DNA of 64,000 nt, taken from NCBI GenBank assembly GCA_035578155.1, contig JAPWDM010000024.1, positions 4,524,961 to 4,588,960 on the forward strand, in the 5' to 3' direction. The DNA comes from Brachynemurus nebulosus. Lineage: Eukaryota > Arthropoda > Insecta > Neuroptera > Myrmeleontidae. The position numbers were made by a program, and so were the translations under genes. Shown here one piece after another: positions 12,335 to 24,189 of this stretch (positions are counted from its first letter, which is position 1; each line of letters starts with the position of its first letter). A model generated the notes under the pieces. The model was not told the origin of the DNA, searched no databases, and was given only the letters and a program-made list of their open reading frames with translations.

Positions 12335-13324
12335 TACATATACGCTCCCACCCACCTCCCAAGCTACAAATTCAACAGCAGCTGCAATAATTTAAATTAA
12401 GTAAACCACCATAATTTAAATATTATGAGAATAGCACAACACAAATATGACGTTAAGAAACTTCGATATATTCACCACCACATAAAACAAAAATGTTAAG
12501 TTAGTCGGCATAAAAATGTCATACCAAATAGGGCTTGGTACTATACAACCAGTTTGATTTAGAATTAAATAAATATATCCTTTCGGATCATTAAATAATT
12601 TTTTAAATTAAGAATCGGATTTTAATTTATATTGACAAATTTCCTATGAATTGCATTATCTCGACATAATGATCTCGGTTGTGTTAGAGATTACTTTTCA
12701 TGATTTGTATGCTCTGGTTGTACCAAAAAAAGATGGTTTAACAAAGAATATTTATTGTATTGTAGCCACTGAAGAAGGTATAAAATATACAAAAAAAATT
12801 CTGGACAAAAAAAAGAAATAATTTATTCTACGGTATATAGTCGAAGTATTATTTCTAATCCTTCATTTCCTTGGAGAAATTAGTAATTAAATTATTTGGG
12901 AAAAAAAATTGTCAAAATAGTTTAGATTTTATTGATACTGATATTGGATCTAGATTTAAACTATAATGAGAAAAACTAAATGTGTAACTCCGTAGAGTCA
13001 ATGAGTAACTCGGTGGAGTACCTGAGTAACACGGTGGAGTAAATGAGTAGCTCGGTGGAGTAAATAAGTAACTCGGTGGAGGAAATGAGTCACTCGGTGG
13101 AGCAAAATGAGTCACTTGGAACCAAAATTGCGTGCGGTCGAACCGAAATTATGTGCGATCGAACTCAAATTGCACAAACTACCGCAGCCACCATCGGCAC
13201 CACCGCCAAGCCCACCACCGCCGCCACCACCGAAATAGTATGCGGTTGTACCAAAATAGTGTGAGGTTGAACCGAAATATTTACTCCTGAATATATGCAA
13301 TTACATTGCTTTCCATTACGTTTC

Positions 13325-13405
13325 GACTCCGGAGTCCAGATTTCAGTATAATAGACACCTGATTTTCGGTAGTACAGTAGCAGTCTGAAATCTGGATTCC
13401 GGAGT
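13325..13405. repeat. Hairpin at the centre of the minisatellite element
   Basis: GACTCCGGAGTCCAGATTTC (13325-) pairs with GAAATCTGGATTCCGGAGTC (ending 13405). A similar GGTCTGAAATCTGG block recurs near 17350. Confidence 0.7.
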
Positions 13406-13679
13406 CGAGACGCAATGCAAAGCAATGTACTTGCATATATTCAGGAGTAAATATTTCGGTTCAACCTCACACTATTTCGGTACGACCGCATACTATTTCG
13501 GTGGTGGCGGTGGTAGTGTTGGTGGCGGTCGGGGGCGGTGGTGGTTGTGGCGGCTGTGCTGGTCGTGATGGTGATAGTGGTGCCGGTTGTGGTGGTGGGG
13601 GTGGTAGTTTATGCAATTTCAGTTCCATCGCACATAATTTCGGTTCGACCGCACGCAATTTTGGTTCTGAGTGACTCAT

Positions 13680-14945
13680 TTTGCTCCACCGAGTGACTCA
13701 TTTCCTCCACCAAGTTACTCATTTACACCACCGAGTTACTCATTTACACCACCGAGTTACTCAGTTACTCCACCGAGTTACTCATTTACTTCATAGAGTA
13801 ACTCATTTACTCCACCGAGTGACTTATTTACTCCACCAATTTACACATTTACTCCACCGAGTTAATGATTTGCTCTTCCGAGTTACTCATTTACTCATTC
13901 GAGTTACTCATTTACTCCACCGAGTTACTCATTTACTCCACCGAGCTACTCATTTACTCCACCGAGTTACTAAGTTACTCCACCGGGTTATTCAGTTACT
14001 CCACCAAGTTGCTCATTTACTCCACCGACTTACTCATTTACTCCACCGAGTTGCACATTACTCCAAAGAATTACTCAGTTACGCCGCCGAGTTACTCATT
14101 TACTCCACTGAGATACTCATTTACTCCACCGAATTACTCATTTACTCCACCGAGTTACTCAGTTACTCCACCGAGTTACTCAGTTAGTCCACCGAGTTAC
14201 TCATTTACTCCACCGACGTACTCATTACTCCAAAAGATTACTCAGTTACTCCACCGAGTTACTAAGGTACTCCACCGAGTGACTCATTTACTCCACCGAG
14301 TTACTCATCTACTCCACCGAGGTACTCATTTACTCCACCGAGGTACTCATTTACTCCACAAGGTTACTCAGTTACTCCACCGAGTGTCGCATGTACTCCA
14401 ACGAGTTGCACATATACTCCACTGAGTTACTCATTTATTCCACCGAGTTACTCATTTACTCCACCGAGGTACTCATTTACTTCACCGAGTTACTAAGTTA
14501 CTTTACCGAGTTACTCAGTTACTCCACCGAGTTACTCAGATACTCCACCGACTTACTCATTTACTTCACCGAGTGACTCATTTAGTCCACCGACTTATTC
14601 ACTTATTTTACCGACTTACTCATTTACTCCACCGAGTTACTCATTTACTCCACCGAGTGACTCAATTACTCCACTGAGTGACTCATGTACTCCACCGAGC
14701 TGCACATTTGCTCCACCGAATTACTCATTTACTCCACCGGGCTGCTCATTTACTCCACCGAGGTACTCATTTACTACACCGAGTTACTCAGCTACTCCAC
14801 CGAGTTACTCATTTACTCCACCGAGTGACTTATTTAGTCCAACGAATTACATATTTACTCCACCGAGTTACTCATTTGCTCCACCGAGTTACTCAGTTAC
14901 TCAACTGAGTTGGTATATTACTCCATCGAGTTACTCATTTACTTA
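13680..14945 (+). repeat. 21-bp minisatellite array, about 60 copies
   Basis: The unit is CTCCACCGAGTTACTCATTTA with point changes (GTGACTC, TTACTCAG and so on). Since 21 is divisible by three, all frames can stay open and give LLHRVTH- or YSTELLI-type pseudo-proteins; these are not genes. Confidence 0.95.
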
Positions 14946-15024
14946 ATAAAAATCTAAATTTGTGTTTTTCTCATTATAACTTAAATCTGGATCCTATATC
15001 ATTATCAATAAAATCTAAACTATG

Positions 15025-16220
15025 TTAACTTATCAGGCTTTAATATAATTTTTTTGTAAATCTTAATAAAAATCCAAATTGACTCAATGGGTTAATTTAA
15101 AATTAATCAGAATATTATTAAAAATTAAAACTCCTATTGTCTCATAATGGGTTAAATCAAAATTCTTCATGAATATTAGTTGTATTCTGTATAATTGTAA
15201 AATTCTTCATGAATATTAATTCTGTCGTCTTATAATAGGTTTAATCAAACATTTATCAACAATATTAATAAAAATTCGAATCTTATTTACTCGTAATGTT
15301 TTAAATCAAAATTCATTATAAATATTAATGCTCTTAATTCTGTTGACCCCATAATATGTTAAATCAAATTTCTTCATTAATGTTAATCAAAAACCTAAAT
15401 TGGTATTGACTTATAATGAGCTCAATCCAAATTCATCATGAATATTTATAGTCTAAACTATATTGACTCATAATAGGTTAAATTGGAACTAATTAACAAT
15501 GTTTTTGTAAATTCATAATCTGTATTCGATCATATATAATCATAATGGGTTAAATCAAATATTCATTATAAATATTAATAAATTCTAAACTATGTTGACC
15601 CATAATAGGTTAAATCAAATTTCTTCATTATTTTTAATAAAAAATCCAAATCGGTTTTGACTTATAATAGGCTAACTCAAAATTAATCGTGATTATTAAT
15701 AAGGTCTAAGCTGTATTGGTTTATAATAGGTTAAATCAAATTTCTTCATGAATATTAAGAGTCTTAATTTTGCTGACTGATTGTAGGTTCAGTCAAACAT
15801 TTATCAAGAGTATTAATAGAATTTCAAATTCTATCGTCGCATAATAGGTTAAATTAAAATTCATCATAAATATTAAGTATTAATTTTATTGATCCATAAT
15901 AGTTTAAAACAAATTTCTTCATTAATGTTAATCAAACCCCAAATTGGTATTGACTTATAACGGTTTCAACCAAAATTCATCATGAATGTTAACAAAATCT
16001 AAAATATGTTGACCTGTAATGGGTAAAAATCAAATATCTTCATTAATGTTAATAAAAAATCCAATTTGCTCCTGACTTGTAATAGGTTAGCTAAAAATTC
16101 ATCATGATTATTAACAAGGTCTAAACTATACTGACTCGTAATGGGTTAAATTAAATTTCTTCATCAATGTTAATAACAATCCGAATTACATTAACTTATA
16201 ATGATTTGACAGTAATATTT
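15025..16220 (-). repeat. Satellite-like tandem repeat, right arm
   Basis: Inverted counterpart of 7100-7680, about twice as long, with repeated TAATGGGTTAAATCAAATTT and TTCATGAATATTAAT motifs. Units vary in length, so no clean period can be quoted. Confidence 0.6.
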
Positions 16221-17451
16221 ATAAAACTCTAATCATGTTATCACCAACATTTATAAAAAGTGTCACGTAGGTCATCTTAATTCAATGTTTAAAAATTTTA
16301 GTGACTTTTGTTTATTATATACAGACTAAACTAAATTTCGTACAAATACAGTCGACATCTGATTTGTCGTCAGGTACAGTAACGGTCAGAAATACGGGTC
16401 CTTACAAACGATTAAATTTTGTATGTATAAATAATCAATAAAGCTTTTAACAAAAACTAAAATGGTATCATATTAAAATCTTAATTGTTACCCTGAACTC
16501 CCCTATTTTTTACAGCAAGAAGTTTCTTTTGTTAACCTATAAAAGTATTGAAAAAAATCTAATGATATTTACCGTTCTAATTGAAAAGCATATTCAATGA
16601 TACAGCCTGTATACTAAAATATTTATTAAAATTATTAAATATACACCCGTTATATGTGTGATTTTATATATGTGTGTTAATAATAAAGTAGATTTATATT
16701 CAAAATATTCTAGTAGGTGTATAGAAATTTTGATTTTTCATATGAATTTTCTAATATAGACACTAATCTATAAAAATTTAGCAACTCAATAAGTCGTTAT
16801 AATTTTTATATTAAACAACGTGTTTAAGTTTTAGTAATTTAAAACTAAAAAATTTGAAATTTTATTCTGTTTAAAATATTAACAAATACATAACTTGTAT
16901 ACTATTATACTCTAATATAAATACGAATCAATATTAAAATGTTACACATAAAATAATTTTTAAGCAAATTTTTTGCAATATTTATAAATTATTTTATAAT
17001 TAGATTCTGTATTCAATAATAAATAAGAAATAGAATGATGCTACATAAAATATATATTATTAATATACAGAGTGTATACATAATATACAGATGTGTAGAT
17101 ATTACGATAATTTTCATTTGGTTTATAAATTATCCTAGAAATAGTTTTGTGTTATTCTTAAATGATGTTTTACAGTCTGCTTTCAAGGTCTGCTAAAGTA
17201 AACATTCAGCTAAAACAAATATTTAGATATTGGTTGTTTGTTTATTTTAAAACTGATAAAAATTCCTGAAACTAAGATTTTCCAAGGTTAAATATACACA
17301 AAAATCCCCTGAGGTGCAGTCGACATCCAATTTCCGCCAGTACAGTAGCGGTCTGAAATCTGGACTCCAGAGTCTGAAGTTAGTTTTAAAATCTTAACCA
17401 GCGTCCAGCGCTTGGTACTGGGTCTCCACATAATTTGGCGGCCTCCTGATT
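16221..17451. other. Unassigned AT-rich sequence
   Basis: No gene seen. Short blocks near 16351 (ACAGTCGACATCTGATTT) and 17317 (GCAGTCGACATCCAATTT) share sequence with the centre of the minisatellite element at about 13350. Confidence 0.3.
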
Positions 17452-17697
17452 TTCGTTTAAGATGACGCAATTAAGCGAGGTTAAAGGCGAAGGTTTGCAC
17501 GTAATAAGCACAGTACGCTTCAAAAAGTGATCGGATAACTTTTTGGTCAGGGGGTCCACATTTTTGACACGACAGTGTACCAAAAATGTAAGTACAGTAT
17601 GGTGTCAAAAGTTTGGGGCCACTCCTTGGGTTGGGGTAATCTCAAATTTTTGACGTGGTAGTATACCTTTCGTATAAGATGACGCAATTAAGGCAAG
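17452..17697. repeat. About 220-bp tandem repeat, unit 1 and start of unit 2
   Basis: The unit includes CTTCAAAAAGTGATCGGA, CAGTGTACCAAAAATGTAAG and TTTTTGACGTGGTAGTATACC. Unit 2 is cut at 17697 by the hAT insertion and resumes at 19680. Confidence 0.7.
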
Positions 17698-19679
17698 TAG
17701 TTATGGGAAAAATCACTCTTTTTAGTGAGATGAATCTTTTGAATCCGTACACTGTGGTGAGTCGAATCAATGAATTGAATCACTCACTCACTTAACACAA
17801 TTCGCTCACTCGTTTTTATGAATTGAATCACTCACTCACTTGACACAATTCGCTCACTCGTTTTTATGAATTGAATCACTCACTCACTTTACACAACTGA
17901 TTGGTAAAACTTCAAATACGAATCAACAAACAAATTCAATCATATAGTTTACGATTTAACACTTTTATCGTATGAAACACTGTATCAAGTGAATAAGTGT
18001 TTGGAAACAATTATATCCGAATAAAATTAATACAATTATGTTTAAAATTAATGCACGTAACCGACACAACAATTAAAATAAAAAATTAATGCAGCATTAA
18101 AAATACACAGTTGAAAAGAGATAACAATGAAAAATATTGATTGTGAAAAACTACAATAATTTTATGTAGGAAAATGGAGATATCCACTCAGTGCTGTTTC
18201 GAAAAAAAAAGTAATTTTTGAAAACGTAATAATCTGACAATAAACGGACAAATTTTATTTTAAAAATTTGAAAATATTGTATAATAAAATACATATAGTT
18301 TTCTTAGAATTTTTTTAACAAAGGGAGTATCAAACATGGGAATCACGGATTTGGGAGAAATTAATATATGTTGTGGAATATTTTTCTCTGAGTATTGTAG
18401 TGATAATAATTTAGGCCAATGCGACTTTATTTAGAAATTAAACGCACTGAAAATTTCGACTAACATATCGTGTTTGATATGTATCAGTTAGTTGGTATTG
18501 TCTGCAACAAGGGCCGCTGGTGGTGTGGTTAGTGAGTTCTCTCATGTATATAACATTTTTAATATACAGACGGAAAGGTTCTATGTTCGATTCTATGCCT
18601 TTCCAACATAAATAATTCTCTTTTCAATTTTTTTTTAACCTTTTCAATATTGTACAATGGGCCAATTAATTACATTGAGGATGCTATATTTCTTTTTTTT
18701 TTAATGGAGATATGGTATTCTTATCTATGTCATTATTATGCTATAATAATTTTCTGAAAAAGGAGATATAATAATTTTTTTACATGTTGTTATTATATTT
18801 AACAGTAATTTTATCGTAAATTTTAAATTACTGAATTTTTCTTACATAAAATTAAAGCGATTTTTATTATAAATTATTTATACTATTTTTAGACATTCTT
18901 CATTTTATCGTTATTCAAAGTAGCAGCAATTGTAAAATTTTTTATACTAATGAAATAAAAAAGAATACCATATCTCCTTTAAAAAAAAATTATAGCATCC
19001 TCAATGTAATTAGTTGACCCATTGTACAATATTGAAAAAGTTAAAAAAAAAATTGAAAAGAGAATTATTTATTTTGGAAAGGCATAGATTCGAACATAGA
19101 ACCTTTCCGCCTGTATATTAAAAAAGTTACATACATATATTCCACAACATATATTAATTTATTCCAAATCCGTGATTCCCATGTTTGATACTCCCCTTGT
19201 AAGATCCATACTTATAGAACATTATTTTATTAGTTTATTAGACATTTGGACTAAATTTGGGTTATAATTTGTTTTATGCATTTTAGAAAATAGAGGGTAG
19301 TAAAAAAATTAAAATATTAGTTCTAAAAAAAAAATATCAAGTTATATATACCTACCGTCCCATAGTACTATTAGTATATACGATATAATATACACGTTAT
19401 GTTATATACACAGTTGTAAAAACAGATGTCTATGGAAACAAGTTTCTGTTGCTCTATCTATTGTAATAAGTAAACTGAAATTGAGACTGAAATTTGAATA
19501 AAATCTTGTATGTCATACACTCTTAGGTGAGTGAGTGAGTGAGTGTATGACATATATTATATTCTTTCAATTCATGAGTTAAAGGAGTCGATTCAATTCT
19601 TTTTGACTGATTCAATTCAATGAGTCAGTTGAGTGATTTAATTCAGTGAATTGAATCACTCACTCACTAGCCATCACTA
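17698..19679. mobile_element. Non-autonomous hAT-type element, 1982 bp, 8-bp duplication AAGGCAAG
   Basis: AAGGCAAG occurs at 17690-17697 and again at 19680-19687, directly flanking the element. The ends TAGTTATGG (left) and, inverted, TAGTGATGG (right) are hAT-like. Subterminal regions carry GAATCACTCACTCACT repeats (three 57-bp copies on the left, 17775-17895; related copies at 19520-19670). No transposase. A second transposon (18319-19199) is nested inside. Confidence 0.8.
18319..19199. mobile_element. TAA-site inverted-repeat element with tRNA-like arms (881 bp)
   Basis: The ends CAAAGGGAGTATCAAACATG and, inverted, CAAGGGGAGTATCAAACATG are flanked by TAA (18316-18318; 19200-19202). Arms pair over several hundred bp: GGAATCACGGATTTGG; TTGTACAATGGG against CCCATTGTACAA; AATGGAGATATGGTATTC against GAATACCATATCTCC. 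The left arm has an extra block, about 18375-18540, absent on the right. Both arms include a B-box-like TATGTTCGATTCTATGCC; the left also has GGTGTGGTTAGTGAG, an A-box-like string. Confidence 0.7.
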
Positions 19680-19893
19680 AAGGCAAGCGCGTGTTGGGGT
19701 CAAAGGCCAAGGTTTGCACTTACACAAAATAAGTACAGCACGCTTCAAAAAGTGATCGGACACCTTTTTAGTCAGTGGAGTCCGCACTTTTGACACGGCA
19801 GTGTATCAAAAATTTAAGTACAGTACGGTGTCAAAAGCTTGGGACGACCCCCAAGTTAGGGTATCCCTCACATTTTTGACGCGGTAGTGTACC
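19680..19893. repeat. About 220-bp tandem repeat, rest of unit 2
   Basis: Continues the repeat broken at 17697: GCTTCAAAAAGTGATCGGAC, GACACGGCAGTGTATC and TTTTTGACGCGGTAGTGTACC. A further partial unit may lie at 20100-20165 (GTGTGGGGTCAAATGTCAAGG). Confidence 0.7.
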
Positions 19894-20615
19894 CCAGCTA
19901 TCAATTTGCAGTCTAAAATTCAGTCTGCGCATGCGTCGTATTCTAAAATTCAGTCTGCGCATGCGTTAGGTTTGCATTAAAAAACTATGTTAGTGCTGGT
20001 GGGTAATAGGTTAACACAAATTCAAATCGTGATCATCAAATTTTGATGACGCCTAATGGGTTAACTGAAATTAATTTGGTTGCGGGTGATGACTCATCTC
20101 TTAGGAATTTCAAGGCCAACAGTATGAGTGCGTGTGGGGTCAAATGTCAAGGTTTTTGCACATTGATACATTTTGATGAGTCATCAATTCGGAATGTGTA
20201 ATACCGTAAAGTTACAAGATTTCAAACATTGGCAAAAAGGTTCAAATTGCTTAGTTTGCGGTGTCACAGAACCCGCTCAGCTCTTCTACTTGAGTGCAGT
20301 AATGAAAGAGATAAAGCTAAGAAAACGGAAATTCTTTAAATTCATATGTGAATCATGATTAAATTTAAGTGAAATGGATTATATCTAATATGTTTTTTAC
20401 AAAATAGGTTAAAATGAACAAAATCGCAAAGGGAATCTCTTGTAACATTCTTTAGGATTCAGTAAGATTATTCTTTTATATTCAAATTTACTTTCTTTCA
20501 ATTAAAAATATAAAAAAAATTCTAAGCAATGCGTACGTAGTTAATAAAAATCATTCCCATAAATAAATAAGCACACTATAATACCAACAATTTTTTCCCA
20601 TGTTAAAATTTGTAT
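19894..20615. other. Unassigned; 28-bp duplication and an old transposon end
   Basis: CTAAAATTCAGTCTGCGCAT is duplicated in tandem at 19913-19968. ATGAACAAAATCGCAAAGGG at 20413 and CTTGTAACATTCTTTAG at 20439 resemble the TIR of the DDE element at 8483-10319. No gene supported. Confidence 0.4.
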
Positions 20616-20737
20616 TGTTCAACAAATCTGACTTTGCCGCATCAAGGTCATTAAAAGTGAGATAGTGATATAGTGAGATAGTACTTACAATAAAGAATAA
20701 ATTACCTTGATAGCGGCAAAGTCAGATTTGTTGAACA
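20616..20737. mobile_element. Short MITE, 122 bp
   Basis: TGTTCAACAAATCTGACTTT at the left and AAAGTCAGATTTGTTGAACA at the right are perfect inverted repeats; pairing continues through GCCGC and ATCAAGGT. The loop is about 50 bp. Confidence 0.8.
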
Positions 20738-21247
20738 GTATGTTCTTACTTCTCTGAAACAGACTATATTACTTAACTATATTACTATTATGGTGGTATG
20801 CAGAATTCAATGATAATTAGTTATCTTCTTATTTGAGTTAAACCTTAAGTGTACGGTAACCTCCACCGCTTCCCTTCAACAATATTAAAGAATATTAAAT
20901 AATTCCTAGCTGACTTGTTTAATAATATGGTTGATTATTAAATAATAGTTCAAGAGAAATATTTTATTAAAAAATTCCTGATAAATAATTACAATGCAGA
21001 TCATATTCATATTATAATATAATGCATAATATCAGAGAAAATTTTCTACGTAATAAATTTAAAAGCAGTCGATTTTCAAACCCACTTTATACTATAATTA
21101 AAATCCTCTGTCAATATGATGTAAAAGAAGAGAAAATAAAATAGTGGAAAATATACGATGTGAGACAGTGTTATTAGACATTATTCGTCAGCGAATGATT
21201 TCTACAATTCAATTTTCCCAAAATCCAATTGATATTTTTTCACTTAC
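20738..21247. other. Intronic sequence downstream of the TM4 exon
   Basis: The donor GTAAGTG at 21247-21241 opens the next intron of the GPCR. Nothing else recognised. Confidence 0.5.
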
Positions 21248-21381
21248 CTCAATAATTTCATTGCCTGGTGTAAAACGTCTAAGGTACGAGCCAACAGCCC
21301 CAGGAATTGCAAAAACTATGGCCAGTAACCATATGAAAAGCGATACAAAAACTGGTACTCGAGTAGCACAATGACTGTCTC
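21248..21381 (-). CDS. CCHa1-R: CCHamide-type neuropeptide GPCR, ICL2-TM4 exon
   Basis: Internal exon of 134 nt on the minus strand. It is preceded by a good acceptor (TTTGTTTCAG, ending at 21382) and followed by the donor GTAAGTG (21247-21241). With the single G carried over from exon 63906-64000 it encodes GDSHCATRVPVFVS, then a hydrophobic TM4 stretch (LFIWLLAIVFAIPGAVGSYL), then RRFTPGNEIIE. The conserved TM4 tryptophan (in IWLLAI) and the proline near its end (AIPG) are present. The exon ends on a complete codon (phase 0). The reading frame is open throughout and the two exons give one continuous TM3-ICL2-TM4 segment, which is the strongest sign of a real gene here. TM5-TM7 should follow at lower coordinates; I scanned by eye for the CWLP-like and NP..Y motifs in 1-21247 and did not find them. 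Confidence 0.83.
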
Positions 21382-22358
21382 CTGAAACAAAGAAGTATCT
21401 CCTGAAAGATGTAAAAATTTTAAATATAAAAAAAGAAAAACCAGTATTGAATCACAATAGCATCTGGTTGCATAATCTAGTGTCTTTTATAAAACTTATT
21501 CTAAGTAAAGAAATTTTTTACCGTTGATTTTTTGAAAAACATTTTATTGGAGTTAGTTGTTGGATCAGTTGAAAAGAAAAATTTAGTGAACATATCGTAC
21601 TTGCCATTTAGTCTTTGATGGGAAACCAGAAATTTCGAAACTGCAAAATATGAAAAATCGTAACAGTTTAAATATTATTATTTCTTTTTGAAATTTTGGT
21701 ATTATATCCAAATTAGGCCTTGTATATATAGATTCAGATGATTTTTTGTTAAAAGTATTATGTTCTTTCCAATTATTTGATTGTAGTGATGGCTTTATAT
21801 GTAATCACAAAGTAAAAAACAATAAATTTTTTATCTTGTTACGAATTCATAAAAATTTTGGAAAAGTGGATTTTTCATTAAGGTTTGTTTAATAGACTTA
21901 ATTCTGATTTTATTCCCAAGATATCATGAGAAAGTAATCAATAATTTTCATATTATTACAACTTTTCATATTTCACAATTTCAAAATTTCTAGTTTATCA
22001 CCAAATAACAGGCATGGTGCAAGATTCGTTTAGAAGATTTTTTATTTCACCAATGCACCAATTAACACCACTGAAATATTTGTAAAAAGCTCAATAGTTT
22101 TGGAACGAACTTTATAAAAGACATTGTATAATACTATATAGTAAACAATTTTGCTAATCAAAGCTTGGCTCATTATATTATTAACGGTGAAACGTTCATA
22201 TACTTTTCCTTTATGTTTGAATCTAGTCATTAAGCTTGGCATTTTCTACATCGATTATTACAAATGATTAATTGATCAATAAAACAATAAATTAATCAAC
22301 AGGACATTAAATTATATTATTAGCAGAATGTGTTAGTGTTGGCTTTTATATTATAATA
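21382..22358. other. Intronic, weak inverted repeat only
   Basis: About 21603-21665 and 21945-22018 are roughly inverted copies (AAACCAGAAATTTCGAAACT against AATTTCAAAATTTCTAGTTT), perhaps an old MITE. No gene seen. Confidence 0.3.
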
Positions 22359-23210
22359 CTAGCATTTACCCGCGGCTTCGCTCGCGTGGCTTTTGAAATT
22401 ATAAATTCAAAACGTATAAAGCGTACGTTCATCGCGTTGCTATTGAGACCTGTCCCTTTATTCTTGGGAATTTTCCCACAGAATTAAAATATTTTCCCCG
22501 GGTATGAAGTTCGAATCAAGTAAATGATTCTTTTTTTATATCGTTTTAAATATATTTTCCCACGGGAATAAGACTTCCCACAAGAGTTAGATATTTTTCC
22601 GGGGTATCTTTTTTTCATTTAAAATGTATTTTTCCATAGGAATTAGATTTCCCACAGGTTCAAGATATTTTCCCAGGGTAAAAAGTAGTCTGTGTCCTTT
22701 TTCATATCTTTTGTTAACAATATACAAAGTTTGAAATCAATTGCCCATTTTTTGATTGTCCGCTATTATAATTTAAATATCAGGGTGACCAAGCCGGGCT
22801 CAGTGGAAATTTCATCTATGGAATTTATTAAAAAGAGCATCTTCATATGGAATTTGTTAAAAAGAGCAGAAGTGCCAACTGATGATAACTGGACAGCTAC
22901 CGGCTGCTTATTTCCTTGCAAGATACAAATAATATTAAAATAAGTAATTTCATAGTAGTCGTCGGTAAAAATATTATTATTATTGGTGGTATCTATAGAA
23001 ATATTTATTAATATTGAAAATACATTTAATTAATAACAAATGAAAAACTAACATTGGTTTAATGGTATAAGATACATTTTTCCTCGGGAATGAAATATTT
23101 TCCCGGGATAAAAATTGATGGGATCGGTTAAGCTGTTGAGGTGTGAAAGCCAGTCAAACAAAAAAACAAACAAACAAACTCACCTTCGCATTTATAATAT
23201 TAAGTTAGGA
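22359..23210 (-). mobile_element. Non-autonomous Helitron, 852 bp
   Basis: On the minus strand it begins TCCTAACTTAATATTATAAA at 23210 and ends CTAG at 22359, with host A before the TC and host T after the CTAG: insertion between A and T without duplication. The 3' end carries a hairpin CGCG-AGCGAAGC-CGCG about 10 nt before CTAG. No coding capacity. The start resembles the Lep1-like Helitron families of insects (ATTATAAATGCGAA). Confidence 0.75.
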
Positions 23211-23273
23211 TTCACCAAACTTAATTAGATGGGTATCATAATTAAATTCTGATATTAATATAAAATTTATTAA

Positions 23274-23275
<2 letters not shown>

Positions 23276-23367
<92 letters not shown>
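23276..23367. repeat. (TA)n microsatellite
   Basis: About 90 bp of alternating TA inside the 5' end of the Helitron-like element. Confidence 0.95.
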
Positions 23368-23369
<2 letters not shown>

Positions 23370-24189
23370 TATAAATGCGAAATACCACTCACTCACTCAC
23401 CTATCAAGAAATCTCCAAAACTACAATACCTACAAACTTGAAATTTGGCATGTAGGTCCCTATTGGGTCGCAGGCGCTCGCTAAGAAAGGGTTTTGCAAA
23501 ATTTTTTGTCTAACCGTCGAAATTTACGAAAAACCGTAACATATTAATTTTTTACAACTGTATATAGCAATCTGTGGCCAATTTATCAAAATATCATAAA
23601 AATTTTAAACAGTTGCTAAGTAATTGCAGAAAAATGATTTTTGTAATTTTAAACAATAGCTAAGGTTACTACATATTGTAAATAGATAAGGTTTTTATTT
23701 AATACATATTGTGTCTTACTGACATTCTTAACTAGAATCTTTATGATCTAAATTTATTCAAATTTAATAAATTATTTGCTATTATTGGTTCTTTTACTGT
23801 TACCAATACAGTGTAAGTTTGATGCCTACTTTTTTTATATTGTACTACAGTAAATGTGTTTTACAATTTTTAAAATACATCAACAGATAAAATCAGAACA
23901 TATCATTAGAACATAAAATTAGGAACCTAATGATGATGAGATTGTCGTATTATCTCTATCGTATGCCAAATTAAGAAGATATAAAAACTGTATTCCGATA
24001 CCGAGGAAGCAATTACAAAACAAAAAAGGATATTTAGTTAAGTATCAAAACTTTAGTTAATAAATAGTATTGTTCAGTAGCAATTCTTAAATAATTTTTT
24101 TTTGTTATTAAAATAAAACTTTTCAACTCTTTAAATTCTGAACAAGGTAGCCATTTTTCAATTGGAAATAGTTATTCCTATTATCAGTT

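Larger units (their letters stand above)
12920..15022. mobile_element. Foldback-like element built of 21-bp minisatellite arms
   Basis: The outer edges are inverted (AGTTTAGATTTTATTGATA at about 12926, TATCAATAAAATCTAAACT ending about 15020). Inside them lie oppositely oriented arrays of a 21-bp unit: about 6 copies at 12978-13105 and about 60 at 13680-14945. A palindromic middle, 13106-13679, carries (CCACCG)-rich stretches. Drosophila FB/Galileo elements have this architecture (long inverted arms of short tandem repeats around a middle domain). The arms are very unequal in length. Exact ends are uncertain because the surrounding satellite resembles the edge. Confidence 0.6.
7100..16220. repeat. 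Giant composite inverted repeat (foldback-like), about 9.1 kb
   Basis: The left arm, about 7100-8480 plus 10323-10420, is the inverted counterpart of the right arm, about 12440-12915 plus 15020-16220. Matches include TATAGTACCAAG at 8462 against CTTGGTACTATA at 12534. The GACCAACATTTT..-type inner blocks pair 10325-10415 with 12445-12525. ATTTAATTACTAATTT.TCC at 7705 pairs with 12870-12895. The arms are separated into pieces by three later insertions: 8483-10319 in the left arm, 11382-12334 in the centre, 12920-15022 in the right arm. Outer parts of both arms are a diverged tandem repeat. Divergence of the arms suggests age. Confidence 0.65.

Noticed and set aside
13681..14908. Long open frames with LLHRVTH or YSTELLI repeats
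   Set aside because: They follow the 21-bp minisatellite, whose period is divisible by three; three frames are open at once and none has a non-repeat domain.
18513..18605. Functional tRNA gene
   Set aside because: A/B-box-like strings exist but no acceptor stem or anticodon loop folds, and the segment repeats inverted in the same transposon.
20173..20358. 61-codon ORF with CLVCG
   Set aside because: A single Cys pair and no other motif; no support from neighbours beyond a weak transposon-end trace.
1..21247. TM5-TM7 exons of the GPCR
   Set aside because: I looked for the TM6 CWLP-like and TM7 NP..Y signatures on the minus strand and found none; they probably lie outside the window.
21144..21374. 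Plus-strand 76-codon ORF
   Set aside because: It is the antisense of the TM4 exon, which has splice sites and a matching partner exon.
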